A program made the translations under genes and the position numbers. The notes below the pieces were generated by a model. It saw only the letters and a list, made by a program, of their open reading frames with translations. It made no database searches and was not told the origin of the DNA. DNA of 64,000 nucleotides from Adiantum capillus-veneris (lineage: Eukaryota; Streptophyta; Polypodiopsida; Polypodiales; Pteridaceae). The stretch lies in contig CM043966.1 of NCBI GenBank assembly GCA_014529385.2, positions 102,056,087 through 102,120,086 of the forward strand, in the 5' to 3' direction. Each line of letters starts with the position of its first letter. Within the stretch, counting starts at the first letter, position 1. Of the stretch, positions 1-11,640 are shown piece by piece.

Positions 1-802
1 ACAAACACATGCACATCAAATGAGTTTTCATAGTTGATCATCGGAATTACAACAGGCAAAGGACATTCCAGGATCTCTCTCAATCTTCTTGGCCCAAACA
101 TAAAGACTATGCGCTGCTGGAAAAAGATCTTCCTGGACACATGAACATTAATCTGAATTCTTTGAGTTAAATGAAAAGGAGTGAACTGAGGGCCATTTTG
201 ATCATCCATTAAAGCCAACCATGAAGCTCCCAAGAAGGCACACCTGACTCAACCTCTGATTTTGCCAAAATTTCAGTAGCATAACAGCATAAATGGCTCA
301 AAATACCAAAAAACCAGCCATCATATCTTGGGAAAATTTCGACAGAGTTTCCCCAGAAGTAGAGCAGTAGGAACCCAAAATATAGACTGTCTATGTATGC
401 ATAAACTGTCAACAATAGAACCCGAGCATCAAGTAGGACTCACTAGTACATAGCCTATGGCGAGGTCACAAAAAGGGTGCTCCAGCTACTTGTATCACCG
501 AAAGGATCTCCACATTTGAGAATCCCCCAGCTCAATAAAAACCTCACGCTATCGACCCTCACACAAAGGCTAATGCAAATCGCGTATAGTCAAGTCTCAG
601 AAATGACTATCTTTCAGACCAAGTCTCAGAAATGGATGGGACTGCCAAATACAACCAAGTATGGCTCCACAAATGCGTACAATGGCAGTTTCCACAAGTA
701 ACGTACAATCCAGTAGACAATGCGCTCAAATAGGCGCCAAGTGATGCATTCCCACAACAACTGCAAGTGACATCACTGCTAGTATATCACTGTACTCCAG
801 CT

Positions 803-920
803 ACCTGTACCTGTGTGAATCACCTGTACCTGTACCTGTAACCTGTAACCTGTAACCTGTCATCTGCAACCTGCAACTTCGAACCTTTAATCCCGAAGCT
901 CGAAGCTCGAAGCTCGAAGC
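803..920. repeat. short tandem repeats (CCTGTA-like, then CGAAGCT)
   Basis: Repeated CCTGTA and ACCTGTA words run from about 803 to 870. Four head-to-tail CGAAGCT units (the last one short) follow at 894-920. These are simple-sequence repeats with no sign of coding. Confidence 0.8.
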
Positions 921-1133
921 AGAAGGTACTCGAAGAAGATCCTCCGTGGGGGCACCAAAAGAATGTGAGCGGGATGAAAACACACACAACGCCTCTATAA
1001 CGACCCGACACACACTCTTGGAAAGATACACACACACACACTATGGGGCACCACTCGGCTTAGACAACACACCTGGCCGAGACAGGGAACACACCTCTAG
1101 AGTGAGAGGAGAGAAACTATCCACTTGTCCACT

Positions 1134-1166
1134 TCACACAGACACACACACACACACACACACACC
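1134..1166. repeat. (CA)n microsatellite
   Basis: A nearly pure CA/AC dinucleotide run interrupted by one G. A second short CA run lies at about 1026-1042. Confidence 0.9.
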
Positions 1167-2277
1167 AAAAAACTCAGCTCAAAAGAGGAGAATTTCTGAT
1201 GTTTAGATACAATTGAGCTTGGGCCAACACCAATGGGGCAAAATAGCTCACACAATATGGGTAAAAGAAGCCAGATACAATCACAAATTGGAGAAGAAAC
1301 TTCGCTCATAGGAGAAACTTACACAGAAAAAACAGCAGGAAAAGAGTGAGGAGTTTGGCAAAATGGATAGGGCCATCGCGTCTGGAATGGCCCAAAACCC
1401 CAGTCTACAATGTCAAAGTGCTCAAATCCGACCTCGGATGAGCAGTTTACGGCCAAAACAGGCTCCAAAATGAGCAAAAACACAGCTGCGGCTGTTCCTC
1501 CTCTCTTCTCCACGTTTTTTCTGGTCTTCTCTCTCTTTTTTCAGTTCCCACACTTAGCTTTATTAGTTGGGCACCTTTGGCCTTTTAGATGACCTCAAAC
1601 GGACCCCGAACAAGCCAAAAACTGACCTCGCAGTGCATAGTTGTCACCTTTTTGCATCATCCGCACACCTGGCGCTTAGCTTTTTCCAATAATGCATCTC
1701 GCCACCACGTGAAGTGGCCCCAAAAGTGGTCCTTATGATGACCTTTCTGCATAATTCTCACAAGCAAACACCCACGTTGTGTCCGTCCTCATCCGCGTGC
1801 AAATATTGACCCCGTTCGCCCTCCTGACGCCACTAGATGCCATCCGACGCACCTGCTGACCTCACGTCATCGGCCCGCGGATAGCTTCCTCGAGAAGTTT
1901 TACGCGCTAACAACTCCTCCTTATTGTAGAAAAAACACACTAATAATGATAATAGAGAAAATCGCTGCATCATGTACATGCTGTCCTACCTGTACACATG
2001 TGGGCCCCACGTAACCACCTGGCTATGGAAAATGGGAAATCCTTTATTCGATGCACCATGCATGTATATGTACATATGCGCAATGCCTTGCTCCAAAACT
2101 CCTGACAACGTGTATTTTTCTGGTATCTTTCTTAGCATGTGAGCGGAGCTGCATGAGAGCGGTAATGTTTGAAATACAAAAAACAATCCCCCGGGCTCCT
2201 CTTGCCCAACCCATTTTCGGACTCTCTCTTTACAAAACATAGTGAAATATCACGGTTATTTTTTTGAGATTTTCATA

Positions 2278-4559
2278 GCGTGGCACAAGCCTTCACCCAG
2301 TTGGTAAGGCTCCCCATAGTACCTTATATAAAAAGTCCTTGATCCCGTATTCGTGTTGTGGCATGTACATAGTGGGAATGAGTGCTAAGAGATTAATTCT
2401 TCACTTTTAGATGCATGAGAATATTTTCCATAATATAGATATGCATTCCTAAGTATAAGTATAAGCTTTCTACTGCATCCTAGTATTCATCTTAAGGGTA
2501 ACATATTTCTACTTTCTTGCTAGTGGGGAAAAAAGTGTTGGTGCTTTCATTCTACCATTTCATCATTATCTCACACTCTAAATAGATCCTATAGCTAAAG
2601 TAATTCTTAATATAAATATCTTTTTTATGTTTTTTGTAATTTTCTCATATTTCTACTAGTAGTATTTTATTTTTATATACCAAAGAAGAGGAATCTACTT
2701 TAGGAGAAGTGGACAAGGCTTCACGGGACATCTCTATAATTTAAAGAAAACTTAAGAGGAAGAGGACACACACTTGTCCTCACCTTTGAATTATGGGGAT
2801 ATGGAAGGATTATATTTAAGGTGGACGGGCTAGAAGACATTGGAAATATGAGTCAATGGACAAGTGGGTGATGACTCAAGGAAATGGGACCTAATAATCT
2901 ATGTGGAGTTGTGGACTACATGCAAAAGAAAGGGCTATGGGACCTAGGGGAAGACACATAAGTGCCCTCCACAAGAGTCCAAAGAATATTTCAAATTTGA
3001 CTCTCTCCCCTACTTTTTGAGGTGACCATTTCTCTCTCCTCTATTTTTAGTGCCAAAAAATGACCCTATAACCAATAAGTATGACCCAAGGGGCTTAAAT
3101 GGGGTCACTCATGGCTCTAAATCAGCACTACTAACTTTTTGTAACTTTGTTAACACCATCACTAGCTTTTTCTTCCCTTGTAAAGTATCACTTAGCAATT
3201 ATTCCCTACTTGAATCCTAGCTAAGGTAACCACCCACATGGCTAAGGACATCTTTTAGGCCTAGTCATCACTTGGGCACCATGCAAAAAAACAAGGTGGT
3301 GGGGAGAAGGCTTCATCATCACTGCACCATCAACTTTGAAAATGTTATTAATTGAAATTAACACTTAATCCCACCTAATCAAAATTCACCTTCACCTATA
3401 AGAAGGACCCTCTTATTCCTTGAGATTCATGCAAGAGGGTGTGAGAGGATTCATGCCAAATTAGTCTTTAGCCCTACACTTTCCCTTTAAGTAAGGCTAG
3501 CTAAACTTGAAAGCATCCTTGTAAACATCATCTCCAATCAATCAAGACTGAACTCTTCTAGCTCTTTCCATCTTCATCAAATTGGCAAATACTCTCAAAG
3601 GGGCTGATAAGTAAGTTTTTTTTTGCTTAGCTATTTTTTTTATTTTTTGTTTTTTTGTTTTTCATCTCCAAGCCCAACCTATACTCCATGATGTCTTCTG
3701 CTACTTCTACCTCTACTCCTATCTCCATCTCTCTTGTGTCTTAATTGTTTCTCTTGAAGGCATTCAAGCAACAATGCTCTATCAACAACCTTCTTGTGAA
3801 CAAATACTAGTGCACAAGGTACATCTCTCTCGGAAGTATCCTTATTGCCTATGGGCAAGAATAGGGCTTCGGAGTAAACTTCTCTTCTCTTCACTTCTCT
3901 CATATCTACATTTTTCACATACTAGAGTTATCCTAGATGAATAATCCACATGATGTGAATTTGTATCACTTTCACTCTGTGTGATCTATTAAATTAATGT
4001 ATGGATTAGCCGTAAAATACACTTTCAACAACATATAGTGTTTCTCTTTGGCCCATAAAGGCTCAACGAAATACTTCTTTCACTAGATCCCATCATACTA
4101 CCCCTTTTAGACTATAAATTTTCTTTTGATATAAGTGTAACTATCTTGCTATGAACCAGGATTTGTAAACACAATTAACCTCTATCACTAGACAAAACAT
4201 TTACATCATAGTAAGCACTAAACTACAATTTCAAAGAACACATTGTAGCATGTTTGGTCGACAAAGATTGAACGCTAGTAACTCATCTATTAACCCTTTC
4301 ATATTACCGTGATACAATACAAACATAACCTTTATGTTTTCATCTTTGTGTTGTTTTGATATGCTCTTTTGTGTTCTTTCTTTGTGTGTGTGAGTGTAAG
4401 AGAGAAAGAGTGGGGCATTTTTTATTGCAGTTCCTTCCCAATCCTAGACTTCATGGCATCTATAATATAACTCCTTCATATAGTTTTTGGAGTTCTCTCA
4501 CAAACTCTCACAGCCAAAACCCTGGTGCTTTCCTGGCAAGACCGCAAACTTCTCAACAC
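2278..4559. other. AT-rich stretch, no gene recognised
   Basis: No supported gene. The AT-rich sequence contains a TATA-like CCTATAAGAAGG near 3397, which could be an old LTR promoter, but I could not find a partner LTR or target duplication. T-rich runs lie near 3617-3660. Confidence 0.4.
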
Positions 4560-5400
4560 TGTGAGGCCATTGAGAGCACCAGATGTCCTTCACTGCTTCC
4601 CACCTTGACTTGGGCCAATGATTGCCTCATTGCTTGTTCATCAATAGGAAGAAACAATTATTAAAACCATAAAGGTGTGGTACACCTCCTTGGTTTGTGG
4701 TTCTACAAAATTTCTATCCTTGGACCATCTCCATGCTTTCCACTTGAACTTGGATTCACAATTAGGTAGACACCAATTGTGAAGCCGTTCTAGGGATCTA
4801 TTGATCTTCAGTCTTTCAATCCCATTGAGTTTAAATTGAAGAGTCAACTAGTCTTTTTCTTTCCAATTACTACTACGATAATCCCAAAATTGGCTCAATC
4901 ACCGAATACATTTGTTATTGATCTTTCTAGAAACTTCGCTCCAAATTGGGTCTAGAAGGATGCTTCTTGCCTTAGAGTGCGAAGGGGACCAGTGAGTTAT
5001 CGAATTGTGAAAAAACCTTGTTAGCTCTCCCTATAGACTCTATCACTTTCTTGCATTTTTGAGCAAGCTTGTTCATCATACCCCCAAGTTTCAAGCCAGT
5101 CCACCGGGGGTCATGCACCTTGAGCCCTTTCAACTAGCCACCTTGTAGGCCTAGTTTGGCATTTTCCATCATGGACTTTGTCATTAATAGCCATGCCTAG
5201 TCTTGTTTCATGAGTGCAACCACAAACTTGGCACACAGGGCCACCACATGAGTATCGGGGCTAAGAATCCCAAGGACACCTTGTTCTATAGGTCTCACAA
5301 CCACCTCCCATTTTTCCCACTGCCAGGACATCCAGTCTTTTGTGTTGTTGTTCCATATAATTTTTTCCAATGTTCTTAAAAAACTCTCTTAAGTTACATT
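4560..5400 (-). pseudogene. LINE ORF2 fragment (region after the reverse transcriptase)
   Basis: Read on the minus strand, several short frames together give a LINE-like ORF2 C-terminal region. It includes a GVLGILSPDTHVVALCAKFV stretch near 5280-5220, resembling the 'GGLGILDP...LLAKFV' block that follows the reverse transcriptase in plant non-LTR elements. Downstream lies the segment DPIWSEVSRKINNK near 4930. That block recurs in the fragment at 63039-63589 as DPFWSEVARQVSNK, so the two belong to the same repeat family. Stop codons and frame changes are frequent and no intact domain remains. The LINE assignment is by motif resemblance only. Confidence 0.5.
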
Positions 5401-5497
5401 TGCTAGTTTAAGCAGTCCACAATTAAAGGCTATAAAGGGGATCCCGAAGCATAAACGAATTGATTACTTTAATTTTTCTTGGTAGAGAGAAGCATAT

Positions 5498-6874
5498 TAT
5501 CATAAAACCTAATATCTAACCAGCCCAAATGATTTTCTCATATTAAACTGATCATTTAATGTACTGGGAGAATAACGAGAATAAGTTAGAATATAGACAT
5601 GTGCTTATGGATCTATCTCAACAAAGGGCCAAGGTTAAAGGGGTCCAAATGAGAGATGGTATGTTAAAGATCAATTCTACCTAGTGGAGCTTAAAGACCT
5701 TAGGGCTAGCTTCCTTAAAGACCTACAAAAGTTAGTGTTTAAAACGTCCTTTGACCTTAGGCAAGCTAGGGCTGACCTTGAGGTGGGAATCCTACCCAAA
5801 AATGAGGTGCTTGTTGTGCTTGCTAAATAAGGTGCTTAAGGAGATTGTTAGAACCTTGCCCAAGCTTGAGGCTCTTCTCATGCTTAAATGACTAAGTTTC
5901 TTGAAGTGTTCAATTCAAACATAATATCTTAAGAAATATAAAATACACATGTCAAGATCCTCCCCATGTGGCCCTCATGATGTGCTCGAATCCTATTAAA
6001 TAGGCTTATAGGGATCCAATGAGAATTTAGATGCATAAAAAATAAATAATTAAGTCCTTTCTCTCAAAGAGAAAAAAAGAGGACACATGTCCAAATAATA
6101 TAATTAAATAATAAAAAAGAGAGAGACTGAGAGAGGGGTGGAGCAAGCATGGGAGGGCATATACTCTTCCACTAGTACACACACACTCTCTCATTGTGTG
6201 AAGTGTAAATTGCAAGTGCTCCATCTCCTTCTCCAAGCTTGTTGAGAAGTTGAGAGCCTACACCAACAGTCTTGGCTATGGAATGCAAATCCATCCAAGA
6301 GCCATGCTTCAATGCTTAAGCTATCCATCTTCTTCATTTTCATTACTATGATATTATGCTATGCTAAGCAAGAAGAGTGATGATAAGTGAGGAACTATTT
6401 CTTTCTCCTATGAATGATTCTTCTTCCTCTTACCTACCCTCATTCCCCGTTAGCTCTCCCCACCTAAGAAGGTGTTTGAATCCTTGGAACTGAGACCGGG
6501 GATGGTTAATTCTTTTACAAAGTTTATGTTATTCTTGTGATGCATGAATCTTTCCATCTTCATAGCATTAACAAGGTCACAAGTAGCACAAAGATTGTAT
6601 TGTACCAAGTCTCTCTTGATGGGAGAATCTATAATACAAAAGCCTTTTGGAGGGAGGACCGGATCCAAGTAAATTAGGTCCTCAACTGTTGTCATGTTCT
6701 CTAATACTCTCTCTTGCAAAAGTAGTGTTCATGCCAAGTTAATTTAGTAGAACAGTTACGTTGCTACCGCTAATTAAGTTCACCCTCTATGTTCTCAAAG
6801 TAGTCTCATGAAAATTCTCACTCTAATTCTCTTAATTCCGATATTCTCCAAATTCATAGGCCATTTCTATTACA
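5498..6874 (+). mobile_element. 5' LTR of gypsy copy A (same family as element D)
   Basis: This stretch matches, in opposite orientation, the LTRs at 22945-24545 and 39015-40608. The left end (TATCATAAAACCTAATAT, then AAATGATTTTCTCATATTAA) lines up with the element-sense LTR start of D. The middle shares the region around TCCTCAACTGTTGTCAT and the CCTTTTGGAGGGAGGACCGG block near 6640-6665. The right end AGGCCATTTCTATTACA matches the AGGCCATTAAATGTTACA end of D. It is about 220 bp shorter than the D LTRs and clearly older. The first dinucleotide is TA instead of TG. No target duplication can be checked because the 3' LTR is missing. Confidence 0.8.
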
Positions 6875-6875
6875 T

Positions 6876-6887
6876 TGGTATGAGAGT
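6876..6887 (+). other. tRNA primer-binding site of gypsy copy A
   Basis: TTGGTATGAGAG directly follows the LTR end and is a one-mismatch version of the initiator-Met site TGGTATCAGAGC. The following GGTTTCTCTTTT matches the sequence after the primer site of element D. Confidence 0.8.
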
Positions 6888-7283
6888 ATTTGGTTTCTCT
6901 TTTATTGCTTAATAAGAGAGGTCCTTAAGTAGCTTATTAATGGTTGATTTTGTTAATTATATTAGGGTAAGTGGGATTGGGATCTATTATTGGTTTTGTT
7001 GAGTCCAGTATGTGGGTTATGGTGCACACCTCGGGAGCTTTGGTTTCAATAATGGGGTCTTTTTAGAATTGCCTACAACTTTACTATTGTTGAGCCATAA
7101 GAAGCTCAAAAGGAGCTATCCCTCAAAAAAATTTCTATGTTAGACCCCCTCCACTACTCTCTATAATTAACCAATTCGAGCCGTGGATGTAGATAAGTTC
7201 TAATTTTCAAAGGGTAAGAGGAGTAGCAACTAAGGTTTTGAATTTCCAAAGAATACACTAAGTAAACACATAAGTATAGCTAG
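6888..7283 (+). other. untranslated leader of gypsy copy A
   Basis: This non-coding leader matches the D leader (38598-39001) in places, for example TTCGAGCCGTGG at 7177-7188 and GAGGAGTAGCAACTA near 7219. It breaks off at CTAG (7280-7283), where a solo LTR is inserted, and resumes at 9762 just before the gag start. Confidence 0.7.
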
Positions 7284-9761
7284 TGATAGCCGTTTTTCGG
7301 CTTTCCATAATTTCAATAGTAAGCTACCTCACCCTATCAAATCACTCAAACACTGTGGCTATGCCTACCATTTCACTGTACATAGGCGTGTGTGAGTTAG
7401 GAGACTTTTCCCATATCTTCTTAAAAACCCTCAATTAGCTAGTCACTGGGCTAGTTGAGCCAAAATAAAAATAAAAAAAATAAAAAAATAAGTATATTAT
7501 GGCCCATTTGTGTGTAAATATTTTATTGTATATAGGGCCTAAATAAAATGATTTTTCATAAATATTTTGGTATTTATTTAAATATTTATACTTAGGTGTG
7601 TGTTATTTATGCTATGTATATTAACTCATCATTACCATATTTTTTCTTACCATTTTGCCTACTTTTTATTCCATATAAAAATAATTTCATGCAAGCTTCT
7701 CTTATTTTTGGTGTAACTCCATCCCAACAAAAATTTAAAAAAAAACAGTTTTATTTATGTGTATATTTTTTCACCATTGTGATTTTTTCCTTCCTACATC
7801 TATTCTTTATTACTCTCATAAATTAGACCACAAAAAATATTCATCTTTTTATGGTAGACTTATAATGAGAGAGATTTATTTTGACCCCTTTATATTTTTT
7901 TCACCTATATTATTTTATTTGACATGTACATATTTTTTAGACCCCTCAATATTTGATTTTCTTAGTTGTACTATTCATTTATATCATGATCTCAACAATA
8001 TCTTCAATTATAGACCTACCAAATAAGGTCAAGGGTATGTGGAATGCATGCATGCACCATGGGGAGCTCACTCTTGGAGGTATTCAAAAGAATCATCCAA
8101 AGAAAGACCTCACAAGGACTTTGTGCAGTGGAAAAAACAGTCGGGTTTTTCTAAATTTTTAAAGATCACATGATCCCAAAATTTGAAAAGGTGATACAAA
8201 CAAAAGTTGTAGCTCATGAGCTGAACTTTCACCTCAAATTGTTTCATATTTTTTTGAGCTATGAGCTGTGAGCTATGATTTTATTGGTGGACCCCAGTTT
8301 GCCCATGCTATGCAGCCACACTCCCTCTTCCACTTTATCATTTTCCTCTTTCACACACACTCCTCCCTCTCCTTTCCACTCCCAAACCTGCAACTCCCAT
8401 GTCCTAATTCACCCTCTTCACCATTTCCACATCTCTCACACCTCCATAGCCTTCATCCTCCATTTCTACACTTGAATTTTCCAAGGTTTGAAGATAACAT
8501 AGCTTCATCGACACGCGCTACTTCGCCATGCTGACCGCTTCTTCTACCGGTGCTGTAAAGAGGTGAATGTCAACTTCTCCAAGCTTCAATCTTGCTTTAC
8601 AAGCTTATCCCTTCTCTAACTTTTTCTCATCATATATCTCACCATTTGGTGAAAGATTTTGTAAATATCTTTTAGTGATAATTACTAACTACTAACCACT
8701 AACCTTATTATAAATGCACCCTCTACTAGAGTAGGCACTCCTAAATTATTCACTCAATCCTCTCTCCTATCATCCTCAATAATTCTCTTCCCTTGAGCCC
8801 ACATCCATGTGACTCAAAGGACAAAAGAGACCCACCCTCATTAAAAAAAAAAAAAAAGCATAATCTTTTATTCCTTCAAATAAACTTGATTAGGCCTAAT
8901 CCTAATCGGGGCTTCTAAAACCTATAAATAGAGCCCTTCTCTCCCTTGTAAATCATCACATGGTCACACTACACCACACCATTCTCAACACATAACACAC
9001 CACTCTTCAAGCCTAGTTGTGTAGAGTGTGTGCATCGTGAGTGCTCTATTCCATCACTACACATAGGTGCATGGAGAAGCTTGAAGTTATTTATGCCATC
9101 TAGACGAGTGGAGTGATACTATACTCTCCAATCACACTTGTAGCCTACTCTTGTCCATAAATAAGATTCATAGTTTTGGGTGCAATTGTATGCTGCAACT
9201 ACGACTCTTCTCTCCAAGTTGACTTGATAAGTTGGCTCATCAGGTGGTTGAAGGTATATTGTCCTTGAAGTTTGTTGTTCCATTTCATGCTTGGTGGTTT
9301 GAGGGCTTGTTGAATGGTTTTCCTAAAAGGTAAATTGTAAGAGGGTGCTCGGTGAGAGGGTTCCCGTGACCCTAAGACAATTTGTGTATTGGCAACAAGG
9401 TCAAGTTTTGTGTTGTCTCTCTATTTCTCATCAAGCTTTGTGTGCATCTAGTCTTTAAGGCTAAGACTGAGTTGCTCAAGTTGATTTGTGCTCTTTACCT
9501 CTCTCTAGCGTGGTGAATGTTTGTGTTTGGTGTGTGTGGCTATCTTTCATTCCCCTCTCTTTGTGCGTTTGAGTAGAAGGAGATATCACGTGAGTCCTAG
9601 TTTTCATCTACAACTAGGTGGTGCCCCTTTTCTTGTTTGGTTTCTGGTTGTGGGTTGTTGTTGTATCTGATTGTGCTTGCCCCAACCCCAATTGAGCAGC
9701 ACGGGAGCCTCGAAGGGTGTTTAGAGGCCGCTCTTCTTGTTGCCCGCCCCGAACTGCCTCA
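7284..9761 (+). mobile_element. solo LTR inserted in gypsy copy A (distant relative of element G LTR)
   Basis: A 2478-bp block starts with TG (TGATAGCC) and ends with CA (GAACTGCCTCA). It sits between two CTAG copies (7280-7283 and 9762-9765) exactly between the leader and gag start of copy A. Parts match the LTRs of element G: GTGGACCCCAGTTT at about 8287 and 53867, and CTAGGTGGTGCCCCT at 9614 and 55070, in the same order. A TATA box lies at 8923. No internal region is present, so it is best read as a solo LTR left by LTR-LTR recombination. Strand is set by the similarity to G. Short open frames inside it look accidental. Confidence 0.7.
8923..8930 (+). promoter_or_regulatory. TATA box of the solo LTR
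   Basis: TATAAATA in the context CCTATAAATAGAGCCC, about 840 bp before the LTR end, is typical for a plant LTR promoter between U3 and R. Its use is not shown. Confidence 0.5.
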
Positions 9762-9766
9762 CTAGC

Positions 9767-10943
9767 ATGGCCAAAATAACAAAGAGTGTAGAATGAACAT
9801 TGATAGATTTGATTTTGCACCTGAAGGTGCTAATGATAATGCCCCCATGTTTGTTAATTATCTTGTTACTAGGTTGCATCAAGCTATTGGAAACCCTACT
9901 TTGCAAGCCAAAGTTACTCAGCAAATTCATGCTTATGGGATTTCCCTTCCTCTCTAAAAGGAGAGAAACCTTAGGAGGTCTCTTGACAAGACTCACAAAA
10001 GAAGACTCTCTCCCATAACAGAGGAGGAATCCAAAGAATGAGAAAGAAGCTAATCCCTAAGTTCCTCTAAAGATGTGACTCCATGAAGACGACGGTCTAG
10101 ACTGTTGCCAACTCCTCCCAAGAGGAATTGGTCAACCCATAGTCCTTCTGCTTGTCATTATGAAAGGTAAGAGAGAAAACAAAGGAAGAAAAAGTCAAGA
10201 AAGAGGTCACCCTCTTCTCCTTCTTCTTCAACTTCCTCATCTTCAGATGAAAGCTATGGCTATTCTCTTAGAGAATACAAGAGGGGAGGATATCGCAAAT
10301 CATACCCTGCATGGTGAAGGTCACAAAATCTCAAGAAGCTCAAAGAGGGAGGAAAAAGTATCTCTTTTATTACCTATGATGGCACCTTTGGTTCCACTGA
10401 CATAGTATTTTCCTTCATCCAGCAATTTGATGTGGCCTTTGGGAGGAGGGCTTCACGGAGTCCTCCAAGCTATGCCATGTAGCTATGCACTTCCAAAAAT
10501 TGGCTTGTCAATGGTGGGCTAGCCTTCGTGGCAACTGCAAAGCCCCAAAGAGAGGGAAAACTCTACGAGTTTCCATCATGAAGCAATTCCTTGCAAGCGA
10601 TGCAAAGGACAAAGTACTTACCGAATGGTGCAATTTGAAGCTTCTCTCCCATGAGTCTATTCACAAATATGTGGACAAGTTTTGGGATTTAGATCTCAAG
10701 GCTACTATCTTGGAAAAGAAATGGCCGAGTATGTCAACACCCAAAGGCCTGGTTCTATCACCGAAGTAGTCCACCACACCATAGTTGCTTCCCGCATTGC
10801 TTTCCAACAAGGGGCTAGACGGAATGTCAAGCCCATGGAAAACAAAGACAAAAGTGATTCAAGGGGAAAACCAATGCCCAAAATTCTTCCCAAGGCAATT
10901 CCAATAACAACAAAAGCAACAATCGGTCCAAGGAGAAGGGAGT
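9767..10943 (+). pseudogene. gag of gypsy copy A, decayed
   Basis: The start ATGGCC lines up with the D gag start. An early frame change follows, then the segment with FVNYLVTRLHQAIGNPTLQ (near 9850-9910) matches D gag FVNYLVSRLQQAMGNPSLQ-like residues. The capsid core near 10485-10700 includes MHFQKLACQWWASLRGN and DAKDKVLTEW, matching D residues MHFQKSAKKWCSSLRAN and the same DAKDKVLTEW. Gag would package the element RNA in cytoplasmic particles. At least three frame changes or stops separate the pieces, so no full protein can be made. Neighbouring frames on the minus strand are shadows. Confidence 0.75.
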
Positions 10944-11500
10944 TTGAAAGATAAAAACAAACTCTGTTCTAAAGAGCTTGAAGATTTTTGCAAGGATCAT
11001 AAGTGTTATAAATGTGGGGAGCAAGGACATGGTTATCGTTCTTGCTTAAAAGGAAATGTACGCAATGACACTCCTAGAGCTTGCATGTTTGAAGCTCCAA
11101 AAGAGAATACTCATTGCAAAGGTTCATCCCTCTCCTATGCTTGGGGAAAAGTAAGGGAGCATGATGCCCTTATTCTCTTTGACTCTGGCTCTACTCACAA
11201 CTTTATATCAAAGGAGTTGGCCACCAAGCTGGACATACAAGCTTTCAAGATGGGAGATAGGTCACTGATGATGGAGATTTCAAGGTACAACAAGCCTCCA
11301 TCACGCCCTTAATTGGGAAGTTGAGGCTTAATGTCCAAAGCTACCTCAACAAAGAAGACTTTTTCATCTCTCCCTTTCCAACATGAGGATGTTATCCTAG
11401 GGGCACCATGGTTCAACCGCATGGCTCCAACATGAAGCTTTCTAAAAGGAGAATCTACTTCACCTACAAGGAAGAGATCATGTATGATGCCCATGGGAAT
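10944..11500 (+). pseudogene. nucleocapsid-protease fragment of gypsy copy A
   Basis: An open frame at 10944-11312 carries a zinc knuckle CYKCGEQGHGYRSC (CX2CX4HX4C intact) and about 65 residues later the aspartic protease motif LILFDSGSTHNFIS with the catalytic DSG intact. After a frame change the same region continues to about 11500 with HEDVILGAPWF, the conserved block after the protease active site. The D copy has this order but with DPG in the protease, so copy A keeps the better active site. The element ends abruptly where the oppositely oriented element B begins, between about 11490 and 11540. No reverse transcriptase of copy A follows. Confidence 0.8.
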
Positions 11501-11625
11501 ACCTTGATGGATTCACCTCCCAACCTCCCATATATATAGCCCTTGGCCTGAATCCCCATTCCACACTGGTAGCCGGCCCCTTGGCCCAGGTCCGTGACCC
11601 CCCCTAGGATGCCCTTGGCTTGACA
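11490..11625 (-). mobile_element. 3' LTR remnant of element B
   Basis: In element sense it starts TGTCAAGCC directly after the polypurine tract. About 80 nt in, it contains a TATATATA box on the minus strand near 11530-11538. It is truncated at the junction with copy A. The exact left edge is uncertain by about 50 bp. Confidence 0.5.
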
Positions 11626-11640
11626 TTACTCCCCCCTTGC
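11626..11640 (-). other. polypurine tract of element B
   Basis: The minus strand reads GCAAGGGGGGAGTAA just before the TG of the LTR. A similar GGAGGGGAGTAA precedes the LTR start of another gypsy piece at 47466. Confidence 0.65.

Larger units (their letters stand above)
1..2277. other. left flank, no gene recognised
   Basis: I see no coding segment in either strand that looks like a known family. Open frames here are short and overlap simple repeats. The stretch holds short tandem repeats near 0.8-0.9 kb and CA-rich microsatellites near 1.0-1.2 kb. It is probably intergenic or old transposon sequence. Confidence 0.5.

Noticed and set aside
803-920. possible CRISPR-like or centromeric repeat
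   Set aside because: The units are 6-7 bp without spacers, so these are ordinary short tandem repeats.
2278-2360. tRNA-like or SINE-like CACCCAGTTGGTAAGGC with TTGATCCCGTATTC downstream
   Set aside because: It resembles the A and B boxes of RNA polymerase III promoters, but there is no cloverleaf, no clear tail, and no target duplication or second copy in the window.
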